Below are positions 52,460 through 62,300 of a stretch of DNA of 64,000 nucleotides, one piece after another. The notes beneath the pieces are model-generated. The model worked only from the letters and a program-made list of their open reading frames with translations. It was not told the DNA's origin and made no database searches. The stretch's first letter is position 1; each line of letters opens with the position of its first letter. Both the position numbers and the translations under genes were made by a program. This stretch comes from Streptococcus oricebi (GTDB lineage Bacteria > Bacillota > Bacilli > Lactobacillales > Streptococcaceae), in contig NZ_PRDG01000001.1 of assembly GCF_017883985.1 (NCBI RefSeq), positions 44,122 through 108,121 on the forward strand, in the 5' to 3' direction.

Positions 52460-53071
52460 TTACTGTTTGGAAAGACTGAGAACCTTTTGAACAGCGGGAT
52501 CCTTTTTCATTTCCTCCATAAAGGGAGCTAGATGCGGATATTCCTTCCAAGATTTAGGAGTTTTAACAGACCAGAGAGCCATTACAAAGGCGTAGGCATC
52601 TGCTACTGTCCGCTTATTTTGATAGACATGTCGACTATCACCAATCAGGCTATCTAGGTGTTCCATGACCTTGTCAATACGAGGATAGCTCGCTTCTTGG
52701 GCCGCCTCTAGAGCACTAGCTGTCTTGAGGCTAGTATAGCGAGCTGGGACAAACATAGGCCAGAAGGCTGGATGAAAATCTCCAGTTAAAAAGGCCATGG
52801 TTTCATTAAATTCAAACTGGTTTTCTAAACCAGGGTTGGCAGCCAAATCAGCTTCCGGATAACTAGCCGCAATGAACTGTAAGATGGCATCAGCCTGGGT
52901 CATGGCCCGTGGTCCACCAATATTTAAGGCTGGAACCAGACCTAGGGGATTGATTTTTTGATATTCTTCTGAGGCATAGTTGACCTTCTCTACCTCGTAA
53001 TCAGCTCCTGCCCACTCAAAGGCAATCCAACAAGCAAGGGCACAAGTACCCGGTGCATAGTATAATTTCAT
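52460..53071 (-). CDS. Glutathione S-transferase-family protein
   Basis: GSTs join glutathione to electrophiles or act as isomerases. The 203-residue protein has the thioredoxin-like N-domain (MKLYYAPGTCALACWIAFEWAG, with Ser/Cys candidate near residues 9-14, PLGLVPALNIGG cis-Pro, and QADAILQFIAASYP) and the helical C-domain (RTVADAYAFVMALWSVK). This is like the bacterial beta-class (Cys-type). Streptococci that take up or make glutathione can use such enzymes. The promoter is overlapped by an inverted repeat at 53083-53115. It forms a single-gene unit. Confidence 0.9.
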   Translation of the reverse strand: MKLYYAPGTCALACWIAFEWAGADYEVEKVNYASEEYQKINPLGLVPALNIGGPRAMTQADAILQFIAASYPEADLAANPGLENQFEFNETMAFLTGDFHPAFWPMFVPARYTSLKTASALEAAQEASYPRIDKVMEHLDSLIGDSRHVYQNKRTVADAYAFVMALWSVKTPKSWKEYPHLAPFMEEMKKDPAVQKVLSLSKQ

Positions 53072-53082
53072 ACTTCCAGCTC

Positions 53083-53115
53083 CTTATCGTTTGATTAGTC
53101 TTATTTTACGATAAG
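53083..53115. promoter_or_regulatory. Inverted repeat over the GST promoter
   Basis: CTTATCGT (53083-53090) and ACGATAAG (53108-53115) flank 17 bp. The -10 TAAAAT (53103-53108) and -35 TTGTTA (53126-53131), 17 bp apart on the minus strand, overlap or adjoin one arm. A repressor site is likely. Confidence 0.6.
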
Positions 53116-53178
53116 AAAGGGAATTTAACAATTATTTTGTTTGGAGGAGCTAGGCTTAAAATGAATCTTTCAAATAAG

Positions 53179-53205
53179 AAAGAGATGTTCTTAGAACATC
53201 TCTTT
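53179..53205 (-). terminator. Terminator after the DUF1697 gene
   Basis: AAAGAGATGTTC and GAACATCTCTTT form a 12 bp perfect stem with a 3 nt loop, 15 nt past the stop. Confidence 0.85.
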
Positions 53206-53220
53206 TGCTTTCGTTTTCTC

Positions 53221-53754
53221 CTAACCTTCTTCTTGCAAAAGCTGGGCTAACTTGTGAAAGGTATTGGCATTGCGAATGGTAACTTGCTTATAAGCAGGGC
53301 GCTTGATGAAATCTTCTGCATAGGCACTATTGCGATTGTATTCGCCCCAGTAGACAGCTAGTTTTCCAAAGTGCACCAGCTCATTGCGCAAGTTCAAGCC
53401 TGCAATATCCTCTTGAACCAAGCGGGGGTCTGTCTCACGGGTATAAAAGAGTACATTCTTGCGCTCCAAATCCTCCTGCCACCAAGTAGGAAGGCTGTCT
53501 TTCTCCGCCAAATAATCTTCCTTAGCAATCAATATAAAAGGTAGGGGAAAATCATACTTTTGCGCTAGCAAATCCGTGATTTCTCTTTCCAAAACCGCTA
53601 CAGGACGATCGCTAGTAAGCAAAATATTGCCACTGTTGATATAAGTAGACACCTGGCTGTAGCCTAGCTTTTCCAAACTTACTCGCAAGTCAGCCATGAC
53701 TACCTTGTGCCTGCCACCGACATTGATACCGCGTAAGAGTAAAAGGTACTTCAT
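53221..53754 (-). CDS. DUF1697-domain protein
   Basis: The 177-residue protein has the typical start MKYLLLLRGINVGGRHKVVMADLRVSLEKLGYSQVSTYINSGNILL and the C-terminal block IKRPAYKQVTIRNANTFHKLAQLL of the DUF1697 family. The fold is known from structural genomics but no function is established. It follows the M42 peptidase gene by 28 nt and ends before a strong terminator, so the two are co-transcribed. Confidence 0.9.
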   Translation of the reverse strand: MKYLLLLRGINVGGRHKVVMADLRVSLEKLGYSQVSTYINSGNILLTSDRPVAVLEREITDLLAQKYDFPLPFILIAKEDYLAEKDSLPTWWQEDLERKNVLFYTRETDPRLVQEDIAGLNLRNELVHFGKLAVYWGEYNRNSAYAEDFIKRPAYKQVTIRNANTFHKLAQLLQEEG

Positions 53755-53782
53755 ATGCTCTCTTTTCTTGTCTTGCTTGACT

Positions 53783-54820
53783 TTATTCCACCAAATTACT
53801 TTTTAGGTAGGCGTCTACCAGGCGCTCAGTCGCCTCAATCGAATCCTTATGAGTCCGCTCATAGGAGTGACTGGACTCAATACCTGCCCCGAGCAAGGCA
53901 TGCTTAACCTCTGCACCGGCTGCCATAGCAGCTGAAGCATCACTACCATAGTAGGGATAGATATCCAGCTTGAAAGGAATCTCTTGGTCCTTGGCTAGCT
54001 TTACCAAGTGTTGGCGAAAGTCATAATTGTAGGGTCCCGTAGCATCCTTGACGCAGATGGAGACTGTATATTCATCGGTCTGCTGGTCGTCCCCCATGGC
54101 TCCCATGTCCACTGCCAAATACTCTACGGTTTCGTCAGGGATAGAGCTATTGCCTCCATTTCCCACCTCTTCAATACTACTGAAAAGGAAATGGGTCGTA
54201 TAGGGCAGGTTGAGGCCTTGTTCTTGATAAACTTGTAAAAGATGTAGAAGCACTGCCACACTAACCTTGTCATCTAGAAAGCGGCTTTTGACAAAGCCTG
54301 TCTCTGTAATCGTCGTTCTTGGATCAAAGGAGACAAAATCTCCTACCTCAATGCCTAGAGCCCTGGTTTCAGCTTCCGTAGTCACCTTTTCATCCAAGCG
54401 CACTTCCATATTATCCTGGGTCCGCTCCACTGTTCCTGCATCCTTATAGACATGGGTAGATGTCTGATGTAGTAAAATCGTCCCACTGACGGTTTTACCA
54501 TTAGCTGCGATATGGACCAGACAATTCTCCCCCTCAATCATATTCCAGGGAAAGCCCCCAATTCGGTCTAATTTGAGACGGCCATCAGCCTTGATAGCCC
54601 GAACCATGGTCCCCAAGGTATCAATATGGGCTGTCACCAACCGGTGCTTGCTCTGATCTGCCCCTTTAACAGTAACCATTACATTTCCCTTGGCTGTCCG
54701 TCTAGGCTCATAGCCTAGACGGCTCAAGGTAGCCAATAAATAATCGGTTACCTCCCTAGTATAGCCAGTTGGTGAAGGAATGGCTAGCAATTCTTGTAAA
54801 TAGGTCAATGTTTCTGTCAT
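53783..54820 (-). CDS. M42-family metallo-aminopeptidase
   Basis: M42 enzymes form tetrahedral dodecamers that trim peptides in the cytosol. The 345-residue protein has the zinc ligands in expected contexts: VTAHIDTLG (His), FLDDKVSVAVLL (bridging Asp), SSIEEVGNGG (catalytic Glu and ligand Glu), AVDMGAMGD (Asp) and the last ligand in GIESSHSYERTHKDS (His). Homologues are annotated PepA (glutamyl), FrvX or tetrahedral aminopeptidases. It fits with the peptide-related genes nearby (surface X-prolyl peptidase and RocB-like peptidase). Confidence 0.92.
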   Translation of the reverse strand: MTETLTYLQELLAIPSPTGYTREVTDYLLATLSRLGYEPRRTAKGNVMVTVKGADQSKHRLVTAHIDTLGTMVRAIKADGRLKLDRIGGFPWNMIEGENCLVHIAANGKTVSGTILLHQTSTHVYKDAGTVERTQDNMEVRLDEKVTTEAETRALGIEVGDFVSFDPRTTITETGFVKSRFLDDKVSVAVLLHLLQVYQEQGLNLPYTTHFLFSSIEEVGNGGNSSIPDETVEYLAVDMGAMGDDQQTDEYTVSICVKDATGPYNYDFRQHLVKLAKDQEIPFKLDIYPYYGSDASAAMAAGAEVKHALLGAGIESSHSYERTHKDSIEATERLVDAYLKSNLVE

Positions 54821-54970
54821 TTCTGGTCTCCTTTTATCTTTGGAAAATCACTTTCCCTGCTTGCTTTTACTAAGAGCTTTTTAGCTAAACTAAATCTAAG
54901 GATACTAAGAAAGCTGTCCCGCTATATTGAGACACATCCTTGCTCTGAACTCCTCTAAGTATTATACCAA

Positions 54971-54997
54971 AAAGCCCTAGCTAAAAGCTAGGACTTT
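54971..54997 (-). terminator. Terminator of the pilin-repeat protein gene
   Basis: AAAGCCCTAGCT and AGCTAGGACTTT pair around AAA with one mismatch, 7 nt past the stop at 55005. Confidence 0.8.
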
Positions 54998-55004
54998 CCT
55001 TAAA

Positions 55005-58000
55005 TTAGGCTTTTTTCCACTTAGTAAAGACAAGGGCTAGACCAAGTAGGCTTAGTCCTAGCAAGACTAGGAAGCTACTCATAGCTTGTCCTGTTCTTGG
55101 AAGAACGGTCTTACGACCTTGGCTTGTAGGTCTATTACTTGGATCAGAATCGTCCTGATTTGGAACATTTGGTTCCTTGTAGCTATTATTAAAGCTTGGG
55201 GCTGTTCCTAATACTTCTACTACAAGTTGGCCTTGACCATTATCAATCACAGTCACTGTAATCTTTTGGCTAGATCCATCATAGGTCACACCTGGATCAT
55301 CTCCTTTGACTTGACTTAAAGTGTAGGTGTAAGTACCAGGCTTAGTAAAGGCTGGAGTAACAAAGGTCAAGCTACCATCTGCCTTATTTTTAGCAAAAAT
55401 TTCGTTTCCGTCTTGGTCGACTGCTTTAAAGGTAAATTCACCTTCTTTGAGCTCGCGACCATTCAGGTTGACCTTGGCATGAAGAGTGGCTGCATTTGGC
55501 TCTGCAAAATGATTGCTAAAGCTTGGAGCGGCTGAAACAGTATTTTTCAGCTGACCTTGACCATCATCAGTCACAGTCACTGTAATCTTTTGGTTAGATT
55601 CATCGTAGGTCATACCCGGCTCACTTCCTTTGACCTGACTTACAGTATAAGTATAGGTGCCAGGCTTGGTAAAGGCTGGAGGGGTAAAGTCTAAGCTACC
55701 GTCTGCCTTATTTTTCGCAGTCAACTCATTTCCTGCTTCATCAACGACTTTAAAGGTAAATTCACCTTCCTTGAGCTCACGACCAGTCAGCTTAACCTGA
55801 GCCTTTAGGTCAGCTGTGGTAGCAGCTGGCTCATAGCGGTTATCAAAGCTAGTTGCATCTTGACCATCGTAGCTAACCTGAGCTTCTAACTTGCCATCTT
55901 TATCGGTCACAGTAACGGTTACTTGAACTTCTTTAGAATCAAGGGTCACACCTGGGATAGTTGCTGATTTTTGTAGCAAGCTATAGGTGTAGGTGCCAGG
56001 CTTATCAAAGGTCAACTGGTCAAAGTTAACTTGGCCATCTGCCGCATTTGGCTTTTCTTGCAAGGTGTTTCCTTGGCTGTCTTTAAGGACTACTTGGAAT
56101 TCATTTTCCTTGAGGTCACGACCAGTTAATTTTGTTTGAGTCTTAAGTTGGACACTTGTCGGACTTGGTTTATAGGTATTTTTAAATTCAGCCTCGGTCT
56201 CATAGGTTGGGGTGGCAACAATCTGACCATTGTTATCCTTGACATCAACCGTTACCTTGACTTCTTTCTCATCATAGGTAATGGTTGGGTCAGAACCCTT
56301 GACTTGGGAAATGGTGTAGGTATGTTTGCCTACTTCTGCTTCTGAAAAGTTAAGTGACTTGAAATTGAGTTGGCCATTAGCGTCATTGCTAATGGTGTCG
56401 ACAACTTTCCCATTCTCATCCTTGACTTGGAAGCTAAACTCTCCTGCTTTCAAATCACGACCTTCAAGACTAGCTTTGGCCTTGAATTGGAGGCTGCCAT
56501 CCAGAGGTTTATAACTATTGGTGAAGTTAGGAGTTTGTCCATAATCTACCTGGGTTGATAGATTTCCTTGATTGTCATCTGTAACCTTGACATGTACTGG
56601 AATCACTGTTTGGTCATAGGTGATGCCCAGGGTATTGGTTAGACTTTTCTCTCTAATTTGATAGTAGTAATCACCGGCTTTTTTGAAACTTAACTTAGGA
56701 AAGACGATGCTTCCGTCAGCTTCATTTGTCGTTTCGGCTAGGACACTAGAATCGGCTTGATTGAGTAATTCAAAAGTAAATTGGCCCTTTTCTAGCAACT
56801 TGCTACCCAAGAAAATCTTCTTGGCTGCAAGGGTCACATCTACTGGACTTGGGGTGTAGGTATTAGTAAAGCTAGGTCGATCATAGATGGTTGCTACCTT
56901 CTTCTCACCGTTTTCCTCGGTCACATTCACCGTAGCTGTAATTTCGCTATTGGCATCATTTTGCACGGCTGGAAGATTGCTTGCTAGCTCACGAATCTTA
57001 TAGGTGTAAGTACCAACATTAGTAAACTTGAGATTATCAAATTTAACAGTTCCGTCTGCTTGGTTCTTCTTGGTTTGGAGAACACGGTTAGAAGTTGGGT
57101 CAAAAAGTTCAAAGCTAAATTCATCGGCTTGTAGGCTACGACCTTCAAGCTTCTTGGTAACGGCCAGGCTAGCCTCAACCTCGCTGGTCGCTCCTCCTAG
57201 ACCGTCGGTAACAGTCAGGGCAGCAAAGCCGTCAAAAGGATGGTCTCCTTCAGCAGAAGTTACAACCCCACTATTGTAGACCTTCTTTTCGACTAAATCG
57301 ACTGGCCCTGTAATCTTGGTTTGATAGATGAGGTAAATCCCCCGTCCTTTAAGGCCTTGGCCGTCCGGAGTAACGGTGAAGCTATTGTCGGTCTTTTCAG
57401 TGACAATGCTTTGATTAAAGGATTTTTGGCCAGTTATCTTACCAGTAACACTCCAAGAGTCGAAGTAATAACCGGTGACATTTCCGACCAGGGTCTGGTT
57501 GGCTGGAATGGTATCCTTAATCACCGCATTGGTTACATCTTCGCTAGCATAGCGGTTGACCCGGACCCGCCAGTTCACTAGGGTCGGGTCATTTTTGTCC
57601 TGACCACCCCACTTGGTATAGCCGGTTGGGTCATTGTCTGGAACAACCCGGGTCAGCTTATATTCACCTAGACCAGGAACGGTGAAGGTCTGCTCAACGT
57701 TACGAGGAACGCTTGGAGCCCAAGTAGCTGTAAAGAGGGCCTTAATGGTCTTATCATCTGGGTGGGCCTTGAAGTAGTCCTCATTGGTAATAGTAATGGT
57801 GGCTACATTGGTCGTTGGATTAACCGTTAGGGTTCCCACTACGGTGCCATCACTACCAGTCAGATTGGTTACCGGTGAGGCCTCTAGGGCAAAGGTACTA
57901 GGTACGGTATAGTTGAGGGTGTCCCCATTCTTAAGAACCGCATCATTGGTAAAGGTGAAGGCTGGCTCAAAATAGAACTTCCCTTCTCCATATTCGCTTC

Positions 58001-58181
58001 CGTTTTTGACCGTATTATTGTTAATCAAAAAACGGGTCGTTAGACTGTACTTGGACGAATCTATCTCATCTGCCTTGACTCGGTTGCCCAGCTGCAAGAT
58101 AGGAAGTAAGTTCGCCACTAACAAAAGGGCTAACATCAAAGCTCTGGAAAACTTGCTGCTAGCCTGTTTGACTGTTTGCAT
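55005..58181 (-). CDS. LPXTG surface protein with six pilin-isopeptide (Spy0128-type) repeats
   Basis: This is a 1058-residue adhesin. It has a signal peptide (about residues 1-38), an N-terminal Ig-like adhesin region (about 40-330, with the SdrG/Cna-like patterns GDTLNYTVPSTFALE and NRYASEDVTNAVIKDTIPANQTL), six repeats of about 110 residues (about 335-1000), and an anchor LPRTG followed by a hydrophobic segment and KWKKA. Each repeat shows the pilin isopeptide pattern: a Lys near L(x)GR(x)L, a central Y-x-I/V-x-E/Q and a C-terminal FxNxY (Asn). Repeats 1 and 2 have the expected Glu (YKIRE, YQIRE); repeats 3 to 6 have Gln in this place. An extended -10 (TGGTACAAT, 58272-58280 on the minus strand) gives a leader of about 85 nt. 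Confidence 0.92.
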   Translation of the reverse strand: MQTVKQASSKFSRALMLALLLVANLLPILQLGNRVKADEIDSSKYSLTTRFLINNNTVKNGSEYGEGKFYFEPAFTFTNDAVLKNGDTLNYTVPSTFALEASPVTNLTGSDGTVVGTLTVNPTTNVATITITNEDYFKAHPDDKTIKALFTATWAPSVPRNVEQTFTVPGLGEYKLTRVVPDNDPTGYTKWGGQDKNDPTLVNWRVRVNRYASEDVTNAVIKDTIPANQTLVGNVTGYYFDSWSVTGKITGQKSFNQSIVTEKTDNSFTVTPDGQGLKGRGIYLIYQTKITGPVDLVEKKVYNSGVVTSAEGDHPFDGFAALTVTDGLGGATSEVEASLAVTKKLEGRSLQADEFSFELFDPTSNRVLQTKKNQADGTVKFDNLKFTNVGTYTYKIRELASNLPAVQNDANSEITATVNVTEENGEKKVATIYDRPSFTNTYTPSPVDVTLAAKKIFLGSKLLEKGQFTFELLNQADSSVLAETTNEADGSIVFPKLSFKKAGDYYYQIREKSLTNTLGITYDQTVIPVHVKVTDDNQGNLSTQVDYGQTPNFTNSYKPLDGSLQFKAKASLEGRDLKAGEFSFQVKDENGKVVDTISNDANGQLNFKSLNFSEAEVGKHTYTISQVKGSDPTITYDEKEVKVTVDVKDNNGQIVATPTYETEAEFKNTYKPSPTSVQLKTQTKLTGRDLKENEFQVVLKDSQGNTLQEKPNAADGQVNFDQLTFDKPGTYTYSLLQKSATIPGVTLDSKEVQVTVTVTDKDGKLEAQVSYDGQDATSFDNRYEPAATTADLKAQVKLTGRELKEGEFTFKVVDEAGNELTAKNKADGSLDFTPPAFTKPGTYTYTVSQVKGSEPGMTYDESNQKITVTVTDDGQGQLKNTVSAAPSFSNHFAEPNAATLHAKVNLNGRELKEGEFTFKAVDQDGNEIFAKNKADGSLTFVTPAFTKPGTYTYTLSQVKGDDPGVTYDGSSQKITVTVIDNGQGQLVVEVLGTAPSFNNSYKEPNVPNQDDSDPSNRPTSQGRKTVLPRTGQAMSSFLVLLGLSLLGLALVFTKWKKA

Positions 58182-58534
58182 GTCTACTCCTCCTAAAATA
58201 AAATTTATCTTCCAATGAATCTCCTCTAAGTCTGAAACTCAGTCCTTTTTCATTTTTAGATATCCACTACAATTGTACCATATTTGTCTATAAAATGGAG
58301 TCTTTGAAGCAGATTATTTCTTGAAAAATAGATGAAAATTAAACTTTCATTGGGACTAATTCGATATTCCTAAAAAAGAGTTGGAAAAACCTAAGAAAGC
58401 CTAAGAAAAATACTTTACACTTGTCCGACTTTTTGCTACAATCATAGTCAAAGAAAATCAAGACTAGCTAGTTGAGAACCAGACTCCTACTCCTTTGGCT
58501 TGATTAGTAAAATATAGATAGAAAAGAGACTGCC
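58182..58534. other. Divergent promoter region between the pilin-repeat and tetR genes
   Basis: It contains the extended -10 for the surface gene (58272-58280, minus strand), the tetR promoter (58414-58442) and a 10 bp palindrome ACTAGCTAGT (58463-58472) between the tetR transcription start and start codon. No other gene was seen. Confidence 0.55.
58414..58442 (+). promoter_or_regulatory. Promoter of the tetR gene
   Basis: TTTACA (58414-58419), 17 bp ending TGC, and TACAAT (58437-58442). The leader of about 85 nt includes the palindrome ACTAGCTAGT, a candidate autoregulatory operator. Confidence 0.8.
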
Positions 58535-59053
58535 ATGTACCGAGGAACCAATAAAACAGCCCTTGCTTCGCAAGAACAAATCAGTCAAGCCTTTCTGGCC
58601 TTGCTTAAGGAAGACTCCTTTGACAAGATTAGTGTTAGTCAAATCTGTCGCCAGGCCCAGGTCTCACGCCAGACCTTTTACAGTCTCTACCAGGCCAAGG
58701 ATAATATTCTCCTTAGCCTACTTGAGGGCCAGGAAGTCCTCCCGGCTAACCAGGAATTTAATCTCCCCTTTCTGGCTACTCGCTTTAGCTTCTATCTCAA
58801 GGGAAATATTGCTTTTCTAAAAATTTTAAAACAGCAAAAGCTTCTCTATCTGCTCTATGATAATCTCTATCTCAAGCTCAGCCAAAACCAGCTCCTGCTC
58901 CCAAATAAGGACGAGCTGGACCGCAATTTTATCCTGAGCTTTCTGGCTGGCGGTCTGATGGGAATTGCCAAGGCTTATCTAGAAAGCAATGGCCGCCAGT
59001 CCCAGGCCGAATTAGAAAATCGAATTTTAAAGCTATTGCAGGGAAAATTTTAA
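58535..59053 (+). CDS. TetR/AcrR-family transcriptional regulator
   Basis: This 172-residue one-domain repressor begins with the TetR HTH (QEQISQAFLALLKEDSFDKISVSQICRQAQVSRQTFYSLYQAKDNILLSLL, about residues 13-63). The helical C-domain is short and resembles the DhaS/TetR_C group found in many streptococci. It lies divergently from the pilin-repeat surface gene and upstream of nothing on its own strand, so the surface gene or itself is the natural target. Confidence 0.92.
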   Translation: MYRGTNKTALASQEQISQAFLALLKEDSFDKISVSQICRQAQVSRQTFYSLYQAKDNILLSLLEGQEVLPANQEFNLPFLATRFSFYLKGNIAFLKILKQQKLLYLLYDNLYLKLSQNQLLLPNKDELDRNFILSFLAGGLMGIAKAYLESNGRQSQAELENRILKLLQGKF

Positions 59054-59250
59054 GCTAAGAAGTTCGCTTCTGGCAATTTTGATAGCATCCTATCTTCACT
59101 ATTTTTATCCAAAAGGATTTTTCCCTTTTAAAATTGAAGAAACAAACAGCCCCCTAAGTTAGATAATTACTGCTTTTGGGGCTGGTCTATGATAGCTAGG
59201 AAACTTATTTTACTGTTTTTTTATCAGTAAGAGCACTCTTGAAAAAATCA

Positions 59251-59297
59251 AAAAGAACAAGTCTGAAAAGCCAAATGGCCAATCAGCTTGTTCTTTT
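59251..59297. terminator. Bidirectional terminator between tetR and the M26 protease gene
   Basis: AAAAGAACAAG (59251-59261) and CTTGTTCTTTT (59287-59297) form a perfect 11 bp stem with T-runs on both strands. Confidence 0.85.
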
Positions 59298-59349
59298 TTT
59301 GCTTCTAGCGGTCAGACTTTTTCTGCTTCTTTCTTATCCATGAAAGGGA

Positions 59350-62300
59350 CTAGTCTTTCTGGAAGATAGAGCTTCTAAAGTCATCTGTCAGGCGCAGATA
59401 AGCATTGTAGACCTTCTTCTTGAGTAGGTTGACCCAGCTGGTCTCTACCTTGCTAGTAGAGCGATCAATATTTTTAATATCCTGAGCAGTCGCTGCATCC
59501 ATCATCTCCTGTAATTGGGCGAAGGAGTTGATAGTCACCTTTTTCTGACTCTTTGGTTGATTGAGCTCATACTCAATTGTAATTGGTTTGAGATTGGCTA
59601 ATTGATCAATTCTTTCCTGGTACATGGCTTTCTTGAAATCGCCCCAAGTCTTGTATTGACCCTGGAAGATATTTTCCAGTACTAGCTTATCGCTAACCAG
59701 TGGCAAATTCTTCTTATACCAATCATTCCAAACGACCTCACCTTTAGCCAGGGCTTGGTCTGCAAACTTATTGGAAACGTAAGGGACAAAACCTTCATGG
59801 TAACCCTTGGCGGCTAGGAGTTCATAGGCCATGCGGCGGAACATGATGTCTCCTGGCGCTCCCTTTTCGTTGCTGAGGGCAGAATAAATCGGCGATAGAC
59901 TACTTAGGCTATAGTAACTATTTCGTTTATAGCTATAGATACCATTCTTGACATCTTTCTCCACCCAGTATTCACGGCGGTTGATGACATCATTATCAAT
60001 CAAGGACTCAAAGGTCTTTAATTGCTTGATTTCATCAGCGGTAAACTGGCGAATTTGGTTGCCGGCATGGGTTTGTCTGCCGTCTTTTTCAGTCACATAG
60101 TAGTTTTCAATCTTGTTAAACCACTTGGACTTGACCTCATCTGACTGTTTGAGGAGGGAATTGGCCTCCAGATAGTCTAGGGTGTAGATCATATCAAACA
60201 TACCATGGACATACTCATGTAAATCCTCGGCATTTTTGAAGCGCTCAGTTGGATTGTAGGCATGCAGGCGACTGGTCGAATTTGGATCGTCCTGGAAGAT
60301 GGTATTTAGGGTAATGGTCGCATCTGACATGTTTGGCGTATTTTGGAGAAGACCGCGAGCATAGAGCTCGGCTCCCAGTCCCTCACGCCGACCAAAGCCT
60401 TCAAAGTAGATGCCTCCATCTGAGTTATGGGTCATCTCATGAGTGTAGACGGAGCTACCGTAGTCTTCCAAGAGTTTAGCCCATTCGAATTGGACCATGC
60501 TACCTGTAGCATAGGCGTTTTTATTTCCAGCATGGTTAACCCATTTACCAACTGGTCCAAAGAAGTTTTGTATGGCTTTTGAACGCTTGTCATGCTGGCT
60601 AGACCAGTATTCTTGGCCCTGTTCGTCTTTGAAGCGGAAGCTATCATAGACAGGGACACTTCTAAAGAGTTTATCCTTGAACTCTGGCTCCAGAGTCTTG
60701 TACCAGAAGTCATAATGGTCCCTCTGGAAGGTAGCTGTCCGGTCAACCAAGCCCTCTACATAGTCATAGTAGTCTTGACCAGTCCTTACTTGGCCTTTTT
60801 CATCGGCGTCGCGGTAACGTTCGTAAGAACCAAAACTGATGGTAGACAGGTTAGAAATGATGTAGACCCCTTTTTCCTTCATGGTTAAAAGAGGTAGCAA
60901 CATTCCCTTTTCTCCCCATTTGGGGCTAGTAAGCTTGTCATAGGCTCCGACAGAGTATTTGCTCTTATCAGCTGCCTGGTCTTGTAGTTGCCGCGCTTCG
61001 GCTACATTTGACTTCATCTCAACCACATAGGCCTTAGTATTGGTCTTAAACCATTCATTATTGGTCTTGTGTGGTAAAAAGAGCTGTCTCAGGCTTTCCA
61101 AGTAGTCAAAGAGGTCAGCCTTTTGATGGGCCTTGTTTAGGTAACGCTCATGGGTCTGGTAGTTATTCTTTGATTTGAGGTGGTCCATACCCGCTTGTCC
61201 CAAGGAAATAATGGTATCGAGAGGGGATTTATCACTTTCACCAAAGAAGTCTGTCTTATAGCTAGCCAAATCCTTGATATTGAGGTCATCATAGTTGATA
61301 TTGTACCAACGGTTGAGATAGCTAAGACCAAGCATAATCGCCTCTTTATTGGCTGAAATCTTCTGGCTCAGATAGTCACTAATGGCTGGACTATCTGCAA
61401 TGACCGCCTGGTCCATGGCTAGGACCTTTCCTAACTCTCGAGCTAGGTTTTGCTGAACTTCCTGATAGCTGTCTGCTAGGTAGAGCTCTGACAAGTCCGC
61501 ATCTTCAGCTAGACCAAGACTTTGGCGAATTTCTGCCGAGTCATACTGCAGGGCTTGCAGGCTAGGTAGGACCTTGTCTAAAATAGCCTGATAACTGTTA
61601 GTTAGCTGCTCTGGTGTATAGATGAGGGAACTATTGGCAATCCGGTATTCACTGATGGCTGGATTTTGGAAGGCTCCCTGATAGGAAAGGTCCAAATAGT
61701 CCAGGCTATTATCAGCAAAATGGAGCATGAGACGATTGACTTCTCTTTCTCGACCGTAAAGGTTGGTCAAGATTTCCTGGTCCTTCATCGGTAGGACAGA
61801 TAAGAGCTTGCTGTGATAGAGCTTGTTATCCTTGGCTACCTGATTTCCATAAGCGATGATTGTTTCCTTATTGTAGAAAGGTAACAGTCTTTGCATATTT
61901 TCATAGGCTATGCGACGGTCTGCCTGGGCCCTGGCTTGGCCGAGGTAGTCAAGGGCAGCCTCTGTCACTGCTTCTGCTGGATTGGAGGTCAGTTGCCAGC
62001 TAGCTAATTTACTTGCAGCCTCTTGCTCACTGAGATTGGCTGTGGCAAATGGATCTGCTGCCCGTGTTTTCTTGCCGCTTAGGGCAAAGGCATTGCGAAT
62101 GCTAGCATTCTTATAGCCCTGATCTCCTGTGATGGCAAAGCCACGTTCGACATGAATATCGCTAATGACCTGATCCACTCTTCCGCCGCCACCACCATAG
62201 GTCGAACCAATCACACCACCGACTTGACCAGAGTTATTATTATTGTTAATTGCTCCCTTGACATAGGAATTGAGGAGGCGGGCATTGTTACTTAGAGTCC

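Noticed and set aside
59054..59250. AGCCCC/GGGGCT pair near 59150-59185 as a tetR terminator
   Set aside because: The loop is long and there is no T-run; the stem at 59251-59297 is the better terminator.
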